Source of the DNA: Coriobacteriaceae bacterium
GTDB taxonomy: Bacteria > Actinomycetota > Coriobacteriia > Coriobacteriales > QAMH01
Direction of reading: 5' to 3'
Length of the DNA stretch: 64,000 nucleotides
Assembly: GCA_025992705.1 (NCBI GenBank)
Contig: DAJPGJ010000001.1
Span: 620,001-684,000, forward strand
This document shows, one piece after another, positions 49,283 to 57,998 of the stretch. Both the position numbers and the translations under genes were made by a program. The notes below the pieces were generated by a model, which saw only the letters and a list, made by a program, of their open reading frames with translations, ran no database searches and was not told the origin of the DNA. The first letter of the stretch is position 1. Each line of letters opens with the position of its first letter.

Positions 49283-50611
49283 ATGACACAGAACGTTCAA
49301 CACGCAAAGAAATGGCCCATCATTCTGACCGTCGTCTTCATCGCGGTCGGTTGCGCGGCATGGATTTGCCAGCTCACCATGGGCCTTCTCGTTGGCTCGG
49401 GCATGAGCAATACCTTCGCCTGGGGCCTCATGATCGCGGTTTTCGCCTTCCTTGTCGGCTTTGGTGCAGGTAGCCAGTTTGTTGCCTGCTACATCGTCCT
49501 CGGCAACCGGCATGATCTCATGCCCTATGTCAAGACCGCGCAGGTCGTGGCCCTTGCCGGCGCCATCGGCGCAGGCGTGGCGATTCTCATCGACCTGGGA
49601 CATCCGGCGCACATCATGGCGATGCTCATGGGGCCCAATCCTACGTCTCCGCTTACCTGGGACATGATCGCCCTCACGGTGTTCATCGTTATCGCCATCA
49701 TCAACCTTATTGCCGTCGCACGACAGAGCAAGCTGCTCAAGTTCTGGATGGTCTTGGGTCTCATCAGTGCGTTTGCGCTGCAGCTTGTCGAGGGCCTGCT
49801 CTTCGCGCTCATGGAGGCACGCATCTGGTGGCATAGCTTCATCATGCCCATCGATTTCATCGTGGTCGCCGTCGTATGCGGCCTTGCCGTCGCGGTCATC
49901 ATCTGCGCGCTCAGACATGACGAGTTCAAACCCGAGGCATTGCACGACCTGAGCTTCCTGCTCGCGGTGGCGATCATCATTCACCTGGCGCTTGCCGTTA
50001 TCGAGCTGCTGATCGTCTGCTTCGGCGGAAGCGCGGCAGATGGTGGGGCGCTCGCGGCGCTGGGCAGCGTTTGGCTGTTCTACGCGCTTGAGCTCGGCTT
50101 GCCCCTGGCGGCGGTCTTCGTGCTGCTTCGAGGCAAGAACAATCCCACCAAGAACATGCTCATCGGCGGCGTACTGGTTGTCGTCGGCATGTTCTTCCAT
50201 CGCCTCATGCTGCTATATCCGGCATTTGCCAGCCCCACGCTCTATGTGCCGCTTTCCAACGAGCCCTCACCGAGCTGGCCGCTACCTGCCTCGACAGGTC
50301 TCTACGATCATACGGGTAATGCCTTCGAGATTGCGCAGGGTTATATCCCCAACTTCTTCGAGTGGGCGAGTATGCTGTTGCCTCTCGGCGTTGCGCTGGC
50401 CGTTTTTCTCGTGGGGACTTGGTTCGTCGGCAGGATAGACAAGCCCGTCTCGACGACGAGCGCCCAAACGTTCGATGCATCGCATGCTGTCGCATCCGAT
50501 GAAGCCGTCGTAGTTGACGAGATTGATGACGAGCCGATTGATGGAGGCATCGTCGACAAGGTCGCCGTTAAGGAGGCCGTCGCCACTGACAAGAAGGAGA
50601 AGTCCCAATGA
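49283..50611 (+). CDS. Membrane anchor subunit of the molybdoenzyme (DmsC-like)
   Basis: This 442-residue protein has about nine membrane helices, GLLVGSGMSNTFAWGL near the start, and a charged C-terminal tail with a run of acidic and valine residues. It fits the DmsC anchor family, which oxidises menaquinol and passes electrons to the ferredoxin subunit. I chose the ATG at 49,283 (GGGGGAG in front). The gene follows by 2 bases. The C-tail after about residue 395 is longer than usual. Confidence 0.88.
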   Translation: MTQNVQHAKKWPIILTVVFIAVGCAAWICQLTMGLLVGSGMSNTFAWGLMIAVFAFLVGFGAGSQFVACYIVLGNRHDLMPYVKTAQVVALAGAIGAGVAILIDLGHPAHIMAMLMGPNPTSPLTWDMIALTVFIVIAIINLIAVARQSKLLKFWMVLGLISAFALQLVEGLLFALMEARIWWHSFIMPIDFIVVAVVCGLAVAVIICALRHDEFKPEALHDLSFLLAVAIIIHLALAVIELLIVCFGGSAADGGALAALGSVWLFYALELGLPLAAVFVLLRGKNNPTKNMLIGGVLVVVGMFFHRLMLLYPAFASPTLYVPLSNEPSPSWPLPASTGLYDHTGNAFEIAQGYIPNFFEWASMLLPLGVALAVFLVGTWFVGRIDKPVSTTSAQTFDASHAVASDEAVVVDEIDDEPIDGGIVDKVAVKEAVATDKKEKSQ

Positions 50612-51243
50612 AGCCAATGAGGAAAGCGCTCGTTCTCGCGCTCGGCGCGCTGCTCATGGCGAGCGCGGCGCTTTGCATCACCGCATGCGGCCAGGGCGCA
50701 TCGAGCGGCACGGCATCATCGAGTGCCGCGTCATCGGATGAGGCAAACAAGACGCTCGTCGTCTATTACTCGGCCACGGGCAACACGGCCAAGGTCGCCG
50801 AGGTCATCGTGAACGAAAACGACATGGACGTCTTTGCCATCATGCCCGAGCAGCCGTATTCCACCGAGGACCTCGCCTGGACCGACGAGAACAGCCGCGT
50901 TTCCAAGGAGCACTCCGACCCTGCCCTCCAAGATGTCGCCCTTCTTCAGGACACGCCCGATAACTGGGATTCCTACGAGACGGTCATTATCGGCTATCCC
51001 ATCTGGTGGGGTCAGGCGGCCTATCCCGTTGCCAGTTTTGTCAAGGCCAATGACTTCACCGGCAAGACCGTCATTCCGTTTTGTACCTCGGCCTCGTCCG
51101 ATATCGGCGACAGCGCCCAGAACCTCGCAGACCTTGCCAAGGGCGGGGAGTGGATGGGCGGCATGCGCTTCCCGGCCGACGTGAATAGTGATGAGGTACG
51201 TCAGTGGATCGACGACCTTGGTCTTGAGAACCAGAACCTGTAA
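50608..51243 (+). CDS. Lipid-anchored extracytoplasmic flavodoxin
   Basis: This 211-residue flavodoxin has a lipoprotein signal (ITAC with C27 as the lipid-modified residue) and a Ser/Ala-rich linker, then the FMN loop YSATGNTAK, the GYPIWWGQAAYP segment and a TSASSDIGDS end. Its ATG overlaps the anchor gene's stop (ATGA). A flavodoxin outside the membrane, in the same operon as a Tat-exported molybdoenzyme, could be an electron donor or acceptor to it. A soluble homologue is at 20,314. Extracytoplasmic flavodoxins of this kind are common in these anaerobes but little studied. Confidence 0.9.
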   Translation: MKPMRKALVLALGALLMASAALCITACGQGASSGTASSSAASSDEANKTLVVYYSATGNTAKVAEVIVNENDMDVFAIMPEQPYSTEDLAWTDENSRVSKEHSDPALQDVALLQDTPDNWDSYETVIIGYPIWWGQAAYPVASFVKANDFTGKTVIPFCTSASSDIGDSAQNLADLAKGGEWMGGMRFPADVNSDEVRQWIDDLGLENQNL

Positions 51244-51270
51244 GACAGGCGTGAGGGAAGGGAGCGTGTC

Positions 51271-52221
51271 ATGATCGAAATACTGAAGACAGATGATGGC
51301 ACGCTCAGGCGCCTTGATGCGGTCGAGTCCGGCTGTTGGGTCAATGCGTGCGTTCCCAGCAGCCAGGAGGTTAAATGGCTCGCCGATAACCTGGGCATAG
51401 ATAACGATTTCATCGATGCCATGCTCGACCGCGACGAGATTTCGCGTATCGACAAGAACGAGGATGCCAGCCAGGCGCTTGTCGTCGTCGACTATCCCGC
51501 TGCCGAGGATTTGGATGACAAGGCGAATCCGAATCTCGAGCAGTTCGATACCCAGCCCATCTCCATTCTCCTCATCGAGAATCCGAGTGTCGTGGTCACT
51601 TTGACCAATGCCCCGTGCTCCATCGTGGAAAAGCTCAAGAATGACAGGAAATTACCCATCGCCACGGGCAAGCGCACGCGTTTTCTGCTCGATGTTCTTC
51701 TCGAGGTGTCGCAAAGCTACATCGATGCCCTGCGCGTGCTCGAGAAGCAGACCATGGCCCTCGAACGCAAGATGCGAAAGAAGCAGAACAACGAGGGGCT
51801 TATGAGCATGCTGGGTATCGAGAAGTCGCTGCTCTACATGTCGACGTCCCTCAAGAGTTCCGCTCCCACGCTTCAGGCCATCAAGAACGGGCAGTTCGTG
51901 AAGCTTTTCGAGGAGGACGAAGAGCTGCTCAATGACGTGATCGTCGAGTATCGGCAGGCATCCGAGATGTGCTCGATTTACACCGATGTCATCACCAGGG
52001 CGATGGATGCCTTCTCGGGAGTCGTCAGCAACAACGTCAACGCCTCCATGAGCTTCCTCACCATGGCGACGCTGCTGCTGTCCATCCCCACGGCCGTCTT
52101 CAGCTTCTACGGCATGAACACCGACTTGCTGCCCATGAGCGATTCGTGGATATTTCCCGCGCTGCTCTCGATTGCCCTGGCGGCCATAGCCGTCGTCATA
52201 CTGCTACGTTGGAGAAAGTGA
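51271..52221 (+). CDS. CorA-like magnesium transporter
   Basis: This 316-residue protein has a large cytoplasmic N-terminal region, a long helix, and two C-terminal membrane helices with the GMN motif (FYGMNTDLLP) at the pore entrance, followed by a basic C-terminus. It imports magnesium, possibly cobalt or nickel. It begins 28 bases after the lipoprotein flavodoxin in the same direction, so it might be transcribed with that operon, though function suggests independence. Start has a GGGAG site. Confidence 0.9.
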   Translation: MIEILKTDDGTLRRLDAVESGCWVNACVPSSQEVKWLADNLGIDNDFIDAMLDRDEISRIDKNEDASQALVVVDYPAAEDLDDKANPNLEQFDTQPISILLIENPSVVVTLTNAPCSIVEKLKNDRKLPIATGKRTRFLLDVLLEVSQSYIDALRVLEKQTMALERKMRKKQNNEGLMSMLGIEKSLLYMSTSLKSSAPTLQAIKNGQFVKLFEEDEELLNDVIVEYRQASEMCSIYTDVITRAMDAFSGVVSNNVNASMSFLTMATLLLSIPTAVFSFYGMNTDLLPMSDSWIFPALLSIALAAIAVVILLRWRK

Positions 52222-52267
52222 CTTCGGGCAAGCGCGAGACGCTCGGATGTCTGCCCTCCCCGCCTCA

Positions 52268-52861
52268 TTACCGCTTCGAGCCGCCGAAGAAGTACGTGAA
52301 TGGCGTGTCCGCGATCATGTCGATATCGAACGCATCTTGCCAATCGAGGGCGCTCTCTCGCGCGGGGAGCAGGTCGCTCGTGACGTCATGTGGCACGTTC
52401 GCATGGTGTGCGTTGAGCGTTTCGCGGCTCATGCCGTGCGCGACGAGGAATCTTCCACCGGGTACGAGCAGGGATGCGGTCGCTTCGACGAGCGCTTCCT
52501 TGTCGAGGATGTGCGGATAGGCGTTGTAAATGACCACGACGTCGAATGGCTCGTTGCTCGTGAAGTCGAGGATGTCGTAACACTCGAAGCGTAGGCGTTC
52601 GGCCGGCACGTCGGAAAAGCTCGTACGTGCGCAGGCAAGCATCGCCTCCGACAGGTCGAGCCCGACGATGCTTGCGGCTCCGAGCTCAAGGTAGGCACGC
52701 TCCATGATGCCCGTGCCGCAGCCGACATCGAGCGCGCGCGAACCTTCGTGGACGCCAGCGAGTTGGGCAATCATGAGGTGCTTGGTTCCGGCTGGCTCGG
52801 CCTGTTCGTTCCAGTTCGCGGCGCGCTCGTCGAAGTAGACGCCGATCTTGCCGATGCTCAT
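52268..52861 (-). CDS. Class I SAM-dependent methyltransferase in the importer operon
   Basis: This 197-residue protein has the SAM-binding motif I (ALDVGCGTGIM), the acidic residue at the end of the second strand (VGLDLS), and motif IV-like VVIYNAY. It belongs to the small methyltransferase domain 11/25 group. Its ATG overlaps the stop of the ABC ATPase gene (ATGA), so it is the last gene of the FecBCD-type operon. A methyltransferase there could act on the imported metal chelate or on a tetrapyrrole; this is inference. Confidence 0.85.
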   Translation of the reverse strand: MSIGKIGVYFDERAANWNEQAEPAGTKHLMIAQLAGVHEGSRALDVGCGTGIMERAYLELGAASIVGLDLSEAMLACARTSFSDVPAERLRFECYDILDFTSNEPFDVVVIYNAYPHILDKEALVEATASLLVPGGRFLVAHGMSRETLNAHHANVPHDVTSDLLPARESALDWQDAFDIDMIADTPFTYFFGGSKR

Positions 52862-53661
52862 GACATCATCCCCTTATCCAGTGGCACGACGAGGAAGCCG
52901 TCGCCGTGGGCGACTAGCTCGACGGGCACGTCGTAGACGTCCTCGATCGTCTCCTTGGTCATCACCTCGGGACCTCCACTTGCGAGCACCTTGCCATCCT
53001 TGAGCAGGCAGAAGCGGTCGCAGTAGCGCAGGGCGAGGTTTATGTCATGCATGACGGCCGCGCATGCGATGTCGTGCTCGTGGGCGGCGTTTCTGACAAG
53101 GTGCATGACCTCGACCTGATTTGCCATGTCGAGGTTGTTTGTCGGCTCGTCGAGCAGCAGGACATCGGTTTCCTGCACGAGCGCGCGTCCGATGACGACC
53201 TTCTGGTGCTCGCCGCCCGAGAGCTCGTCCAGGTAGCGCAGGGCGAGCGGCCCGAGGCCTAGCTCGTCGATGACGCGGTCGACGATGGTGAAGTCCTCTT
53301 CGCTAGGCGCGGCCTTGATGTGGGGCTTCCTGCCGAGCAAAAGCGCATCGTAGACGGTGACGCCATGCGCATGGGAGTGCTGGGCGACGAGTGCGATCTT
53401 GCGCGCGCGCTCTTCGCGGGTGTAGCTGGCGATATCCTCGCCAGCCAGCATGACGGTGCCACGTTGTGGGCGAATAATGTCGTCGAGACAGGAGAGCAGC
53501 GTTGTCTTGCCGCAGCCGTTGACACCGAGTACGGCGAGAAACGACCCGGGTAGTATCTGTGCGCTCACCTTCTCGAGGGTCTGGCCGGAGCCAGGGTACG
53601 CGAAGGCGATTTCGTTGGCTTCGAGGACGGTGCCGCGGGCAATACGCGTATCCATGCTCAT
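52858..53661 (-). CDS. ABC importer ATPase (FecE/HmuV-like)
   Basis: This 267-residue ATPase has Walker A GVNGCGKTT, signature LSGGEHQK, Walker B VLLLDEPTNNLD and switch-histidine AVMHDINLA. It is the BtuD/HmuV/FecE group. I chose the ATG at 53,661, behind GGGGAGCG and overlapping the permease stop; the longer frame to 54,027 is permease read in another frame. It serves the second FecBCD-type importer of the window. Confidence 0.94.
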   Translation of the reverse strand: MSMDTRIARGTVLEANEIAFAYPGSGQTLEKVSAQILPGSFLAVLGVNGCGKTTLLSCLDDIIRPQRGTVMLAGEDIASYTREERARKIALVAQHSHAHGVTVYDALLLGRKPHIKAAPSEEDFTIVDRVIDELGLGPLALRYLDELSGGEHQKVVIGRALVQETDVLLLDEPTNNLDMANQVEVMHLVRNAAHEHDIACAAVMHDINLALRYCDRFCLLKDGKVLASGGPEVMTKETIEDVYDVPVELVAHGDGFLVVPLDKGMMS

Positions 53662-54752
53662 CGGTGCGCTCCCCTCATGAGCAGGTACAGGAAGAGGGGC
53701 GCGCCCACGAAGGAGGTGATGGCGCTGATGGGCAACACGACGCCGACGAGTGCCATGCGTGCGATGATGTCGGAAAGCAACAGGATGCCTGCGCCGGCAA
53801 GCGCCGAGGCGACGAGCAGGTAGCGGTAATCGCTGCCGATGAAGCGTCGCATAATGTGCGGGGCGACGAGGCCGATGAAGTTGATGGTGCCGCAAAACGC
53901 GATGACCGATGATGCGGCAAAGGCACCGACGATCATGCCGAGCAAACGTGTGCGCCGTACGTTGAGTCCCAGGCCATGGGCCGTGCCTTCGCCTGACTCC
54001 ATTGCGTTGAAATTCCAACGGTTGCAATAGAAAAAGACGAAGCTGGCCGCGGCGATGACGGCCATGATGGCGATTTCGCGATACGAGGCGCGTCCGAGGT
54101 CACCGAAAGTCCAGAAAACGACGGCAGCGACCTGCGTATCCTCGGCGAAGTACTGGATGAGGGCCGTCGCGCCCGTGAACAGCGCCGAAAGGGCCACGCC
54201 GGCAAGCACGATGCTCTCGGGCGTCATGTCGCGAAAGCGCGAGAGCGCGAGAATGGCGATGGTCGAGGCCATGGCGCCGAGGAAGGCGCAAACGACGGTG
54301 AGATAGGGGTTGCTGGCCCCCAGGCCCTCATAGGCCACGCTTGACGATCCGACACCCAGGACGATGATGGCGATGGAGGCGCCAAAAGCCGCTCCCTGGG
54401 AGATACCAAGCGTGCTCGCGGAAGCGAGGGGGTTGCGCAGCACGCTCTGAAACGCGCAGCCTGCGAGGGCAAGGGCTATGCCACCAACGATGGCGGTGAG
54501 TATTCTCGGCATGCGCAGGTTCCACACGACGATGAGGGCGTGTTCGTCGCCCTGTCCGAAGAGTGCGGCCAGCACGTCGAGAGGGGAGAGACTTGCCGTT
54601 CCGAGCATGATCGAGACGAAGACGAGCACGAGAAGGATGACGACGAGCGTCACGATGACAAGGCGCTTGTACCTTGTGTATCCGCGATATTGCTCGCGAT
54701 ATGAGGATGGTGCCTGCGCGGCATGTGCCATCTTCAAGTCTTCGGGATTCAT
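53658..54752 (-). CDS. FecCD-type ABC importer permease
   Basis: This 364-residue permease has about ten membrane helices and the family marks RMPRILTAIVGGIALALAG, ASTLGISQGAAFGAS and NFIGLVAPHIMRR. It is intact and of normal length, unlike the paralogue at 17,546-18,604. It moves iron siderophores, haem or cobalamin, or another chelate. It stands between the lipoprotein gene (30 bases) and the ATPase (four-base overlap). Confidence 0.93.
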   Translation of the reverse strand: MNPEDLKMAHAAQAPSSYREQYRGYTRYKRLVIVTLVVILLVLVFVSIMLGTASLSPLDVLAALFGQGDEHALIVVWNLRMPRILTAIVGGIALALAGCAFQSVLRNPLASASTLGISQGAAFGASIAIIVLGVGSSSVAYEGLGASNPYLTVVCAFLGAMASTIAILALSRFRDMTPESIVLAGVALSALFTGATALIQYFAEDTQVAAVVFWTFGDLGRASYREIAIMAVIAAASFVFFYCNRWNFNAMESGEGTAHGLGLNVRRTRLLGMIVGAFAASSVIAFCGTINFIGLVAPHIMRRFIGSDYRYLLVASALAGAGILLLSDIIARMALVGVVLPISAITSFVGAPLFLYLLMRGAHR

Positions 54753-54782
54753 CTTCGCCTCGTCTCGGTTACGTGCGGGTAG

Positions 54783-55877
54783 CTAGAAGCTGATCTTGCC
54801 GAATCTGAGACCAGCGGCTGTCAGCTGGTCATAGCAATTCGTGCCGAGCATGGTGTCGAGGATCTCGCGGTACATGTTCTCGAGGTCGACATCCGCGAAG
54901 GCATCGGGATAGACGGTAGCCGCATCGAAGTAGGCATCGCAGATGGCAATCTCGATATTGGTGCCGTTCATGTTATAGGAGGGCTGGGTGTAGAGATTGC
55001 CTGTCTGGAAGGCCGTGAGATTATCGAAGAATGCCTGGTTGTCAGCATAGTCCTTCTTCATGAGTTCCATGTTGCCGGCGTTGAGGAACATGAAATCCGG
55101 GTTCCACTCGCCAAGCTGCTCGAGGCTGACCTCGACGGATCCGGACTCGACCGTGCCGTCAGCGACGTTGTCGATGTGCGCGGCGACGAACGGCGGGTAC
55201 TGGGCATAGGTGCCGCCGAAGCTCTTGGCGCCCTTGTAGTTCACGGCACCGGCATAGCAGCTCGGCTTGTCCGCGTCGGGGATGTTCGCGGTGCGGCTAT
55301 CGAGGTCGGCCTGCCAGTCGTTCATCTTGTCGATGACCTGTTGCGCGTGCTCAGTGGTGCCGAGAACATCGCCGACAACCTGGATGGAATCGAAGACGTT
55401 CTCCGTGAACATCTGGTCTTGATAGCTAATGCCGATGACGGGGATGTTGAGCTGGCTCTGCAGCTCGTCGCATTCCTGGGCAGAGCGGCTCGAGATGATG
55501 ACGTCAGGCTTGAGCTCGAGCAACGCCTCGCCATCCACGCTCGTCTCCATGAGGTGATTGCCATTGGAAGTCGTGGGAAGCTCTGCCAAGACTTGTTCCC
55601 AGGCCACGGTGTAGGGACGGGCCAGGGCAGCCGGCTTGTCCATCTCGGTCACGGCGATGAGCTTGTCGGTGCCTCCGGCGTAGACGACGAAGCGCGCGGC
55701 GCTACCGACGGTGACGCAGGTCTGGACGTCGGCTGGTATGGTCACGTTGCGACCATAGGCATCGGTTACCGTGCGAGTCGAGTCAGAGCCTGAAGACGCT
55801 GCAGATGAGCATCCGGCAAGGGCAAGCAACAGCGCGCAGCAGGCGCATAAGGCGATGAGCAGACGTTTGATTTTCAC
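54783..55877 (-). CDS. ABC importer substrate-binding lipoprotein (FecB/HmuT-like)
   Basis: This 364-residue lipoprotein has a lipobox LAGC near residue 23, a short Ser/Ala linker, and a class III binding fold (VTDAYGRNVTIP, KPDVIISSRS, NPDFMFLNAG). It starts with GTG behind AGGAG. It is the first gene of the lipoprotein-permease-ATPase-methyltransferase operon. The ligand is unknown; iron chelate or haem is usual, but the related system at 15,635 is probably for oxyanions. Direct repeats upstream suggest regulation. Confidence 0.88.
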   Translation of the reverse strand: MKIKRLLIALCACCALLLALAGCSSAASSGSDSTRTVTDAYGRNVTIPADVQTCVTVGSAARFVVYAGGTDKLIAVTEMDKPAALARPYTVAWEQVLAELPTTSNGNHLMETSVDGEALLELKPDVIISSRSAQECDELQSQLNIPVIGISYQDQMFTENVFDSIQVVGDVLGTTEHAQQVIDKMNDWQADLDSRTANIPDADKPSCYAGAVNYKGAKSFGGTYAQYPPFVAAHIDNVADGTVESGSVEVSLEQLGEWNPDFMFLNAGNMELMKKDYADNQAFFDNLTAFQTGNLYTQPSYNMNGTNIEIAICDAYFDAATVYPDAFADVDLENMYREILDTMLGTNCYDQLTAAGLRFGKISF

Positions 55878-55937
55878 GGAAGGACTCCTCTCTGTCTAAG
55901 TTGTGTATGCTAACGATAGAGCAATGCGGGTGTAGCA

Positions 55938-55990
55938 GTGTTACGAATTCCGTATTCGGCACACTATCACGGATAAATGGTGTTACGAAT
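55938..55990. promoter_or_regulatory. Direct repeats GTGTTACGAAT in the divergent gap
   Basis: GTGTTACGAAT occurs at 55,938-55,948 and 55,980-55,990, exactly 42 bases (about four helix turns) apart, and the first overlaps an inverted CGAAT/ATTCG. It may be the operator controlling the importer. The same gap (55,878-56,144) has GTTCAAT/ATTGAAC arms at about 56,050-56,083 nearer the lic gene, and otherwise nothing. Confidence 0.5.
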
Positions 55991-56144
55991 ACACAATGCT
56001 TCACATTTTGTGTAATACGATGTACACCAAACCATTCCTCTGCCAGAAGTGTTCAATAAATCAATATATAGTATGAAATTGAACATAACTCTGATACCAT
56101 TGCCTTATCCGGGCGAAATGCCCATGCGAAATCTGAGAGGACGT

Positions 56145-57968
56145 ATGGTGGCAACAGATGAGAAGAGCGCAGGAGATCTGACGCGTAACCAGTTCTCCGT
56201 CTTGCAGAGCCTCACGCGGAAGCCGCTTGGTTCCCAGCGTTCGATTGCCGAGTGCACGGGGCTTTCTGTGGGAACGGTGAATGCCGCGGTACGTCAGCTG
56301 ATCGAGCGTGGCGATCTCGACAAGACGGCTTCCGAGGGCTTGCAAGTGACGGAGCAAGGCATCGCGGCACTCGAGCCGTATCGTGTCGACAACGCGGTCA
56401 TTCTGGCTGCGGGGCTCTCGACGCGCTTCGCGCCCATCTCTTACGAGAAGCCCAAGGGGCTGCTCCGCGTGCGCGACGAGGTGCTTATCGAGCGCCAGAT
56501 TCGCCAGCTCAAGGAAGCGGGCATCGACGACATCACCGTCGTCGTGGGTTACAAGAAGGAGTACTTCTTCTACTTGGAAGAGCTCTTCGATGTGCGCATC
56601 GTCGTGAACGAGCACTACGCGAAGCGAAACAACCACTCGTCTCTCATGGCGGTGCTCGACAAGCTCGGACGCACCTATGTCTGCTCGTCGGATAACTACT
56701 TCGTCGACAATCCCTTCGAGTCGCACGTCTACGGTGCCTACTACGCGACGCAGTACGCACAGGACGCGACTGATGAATGGTGCGTGCGTCTAGGTGCCAG
56801 GAACCGCATCGTGGACGTGACCATTGGCGGTGCGGATTCGCAGATCATGCTCGGGCATGTGTTCTTCGACGAGCCGTTCTCGCAGCGCATGGCCCAGATC
56901 ATCCGCGATGAATGGGACTTACCCGCCACGACGGATAAGCTGTGGGAGAACCTGTTCATCGACCACATCGACGAGCTGTACATGGTCGCGCGGCCCTATC
57001 CCGCCGAGATGATTCACGAATTCGATGCGCTTGACGATTTGCGCGAATTCGATCCGCATTTCATCGAGAACGTCGATTCGCTCGCCTTCGACAACATCGT
57101 GTCGGCACTTGGCTGCAAGAAGACGGACATCTGCGACGTGTATCCGCTCAAGCAAGGCCTCACGAACCTCTCGTGCCATGTGCGCGTGGGCGACGCCGAG
57201 TACGTGTACCGGCATCCCGGTGTGGGAACCGAGAACCTCATCGACCGGCACGCCGAGCTCGCTGGCCTTCACATTGCCCACGAGCTGGGCCTCGATAACA
57301 CCTTCATTACCGGTGACCCCCAGACGGGGTGGAAGATATCGCACTTCGTGGCCGACTGCACCCAGCTCGACCCGCATGACGCCGCCCAGACCAAGCGCGC
57401 GATGCAGATGGCACGCTCCCTGCACGAGTCGGGCGCGACGCTCGAGCGGCAATTCGACTTCTATGCCGAGTCCAAGCGCTACGAGGAGCTGCTGCGTGCG
57501 CGTGAGGGCGTCATCGACGTTCCGGGCTTTGCCGAGATGGCGGAGCGCATGCAGCGCCTGCATGAGTTCGTCGAGGCCGACGAGACGTATAGCTGCCTGT
57601 GCCACAACGACTTCTTCTACCTGAACTTCCTGGTTGGCGCCGATGACGAGATGTCGCTCATCGACTGGGAGTATGCGGGCATGTCGGATTACGCGAGTGA
57701 CTTTGGCACGTACACTGTATGCTGCGAGCTCTCGGTCGAGGAGGCAGAGCAGGCGCTGGCGTATTACTTCGGCCGCGCGCCCAGCTTCGAGGAGTTGCGC
57801 CACAACTTCGCGTATGTGGCGTTTGCCGGCTGGTGCTGGTACGTCTGGTCGCTCATGAAGGAGGCCGAAGGCGATGTCGTGGGCGAGTGGCTCTACATCT
57901 ACTACCGGTACGCGAAAAGGTATCTGAACATGGTTTTGCCCTGGTACGAGAGGGGGGAGCGCGTCTAG
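56145..57968 (+). CDS. HTH-LicC-LicA fusion: phosphocholine cytidylyltransferase and choline kinase
   Basis: This roughly 607-residue protein joins three parts. The first (residues 10-75) is a winged helix-turn-helix (SQRSIAECTGLSVGTVNAAVRQLIERG). The second (85-310) is a nucleotidyltransferase with AVILAAGLSTRF and KPKGLL, like LicC. The third (about 330-570) is a choline/ethanolamine kinase with HNDFFYLNF and IDWEYAG (Brenner motif), like LicA. Together they would phosphorylate choline and activate it as CDP-choline for surface decoration. The start at 56,145 (AGAGG in front) is chosen among several ATGs. The LicB-like permease follows. Confidence 0.88.
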   Translation: MVATDEKSAGDLTRNQFSVLQSLTRKPLGSQRSIAECTGLSVGTVNAAVRQLIERGDLDKTASEGLQVTEQGIAALEPYRVDNAVILAAGLSTRFAPISYEKPKGLLRVRDEVLIERQIRQLKEAGIDDITVVVGYKKEYFFYLEELFDVRIVVNEHYAKRNNHSSLMAVLDKLGRTYVCSSDNYFVDNPFESHVYGAYYATQYAQDATDEWCVRLGARNRIVDVTIGGADSQIMLGHVFFDEPFSQRMAQIIRDEWDLPATTDKLWENLFIDHIDELYMVARPYPAEMIHEFDALDDLREFDPHFIENVDSLAFDNIVSALGCKKTDICDVYPLKQGLTNLSCHVRVGDAEYVYRHPGVGTENLIDRHAELAGLHIAHELGLDNTFITGDPQTGWKISHFVADCTQLDPHDAAQTKRAMQMARSLHESGATLERQFDFYAESKRYEELLRAREGVIDVPGFAEMAERMQRLHEFVEADETYSCLCHNDFFYLNFLVGADDEMSLIDWEYAGMSDYASDFGTYTVCCELSVEEAEQALAYYFGRAPSFEELRHNFAYVAFAGWCWYVWSLMKEAEGDVVGEWLYIYYRYAKRYLNMVLPWYERGERV

Positions 57969-57998
57969 CGCTCCGACAGGGCACGAGGAGGAAATGGG

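Noticed and set aside
55878..56144. A cobalamin riboswitch ahead of the FecBCD-type importer
   Set aside because: The B12-box and the other conserved segments are absent; only direct repeats are visible.
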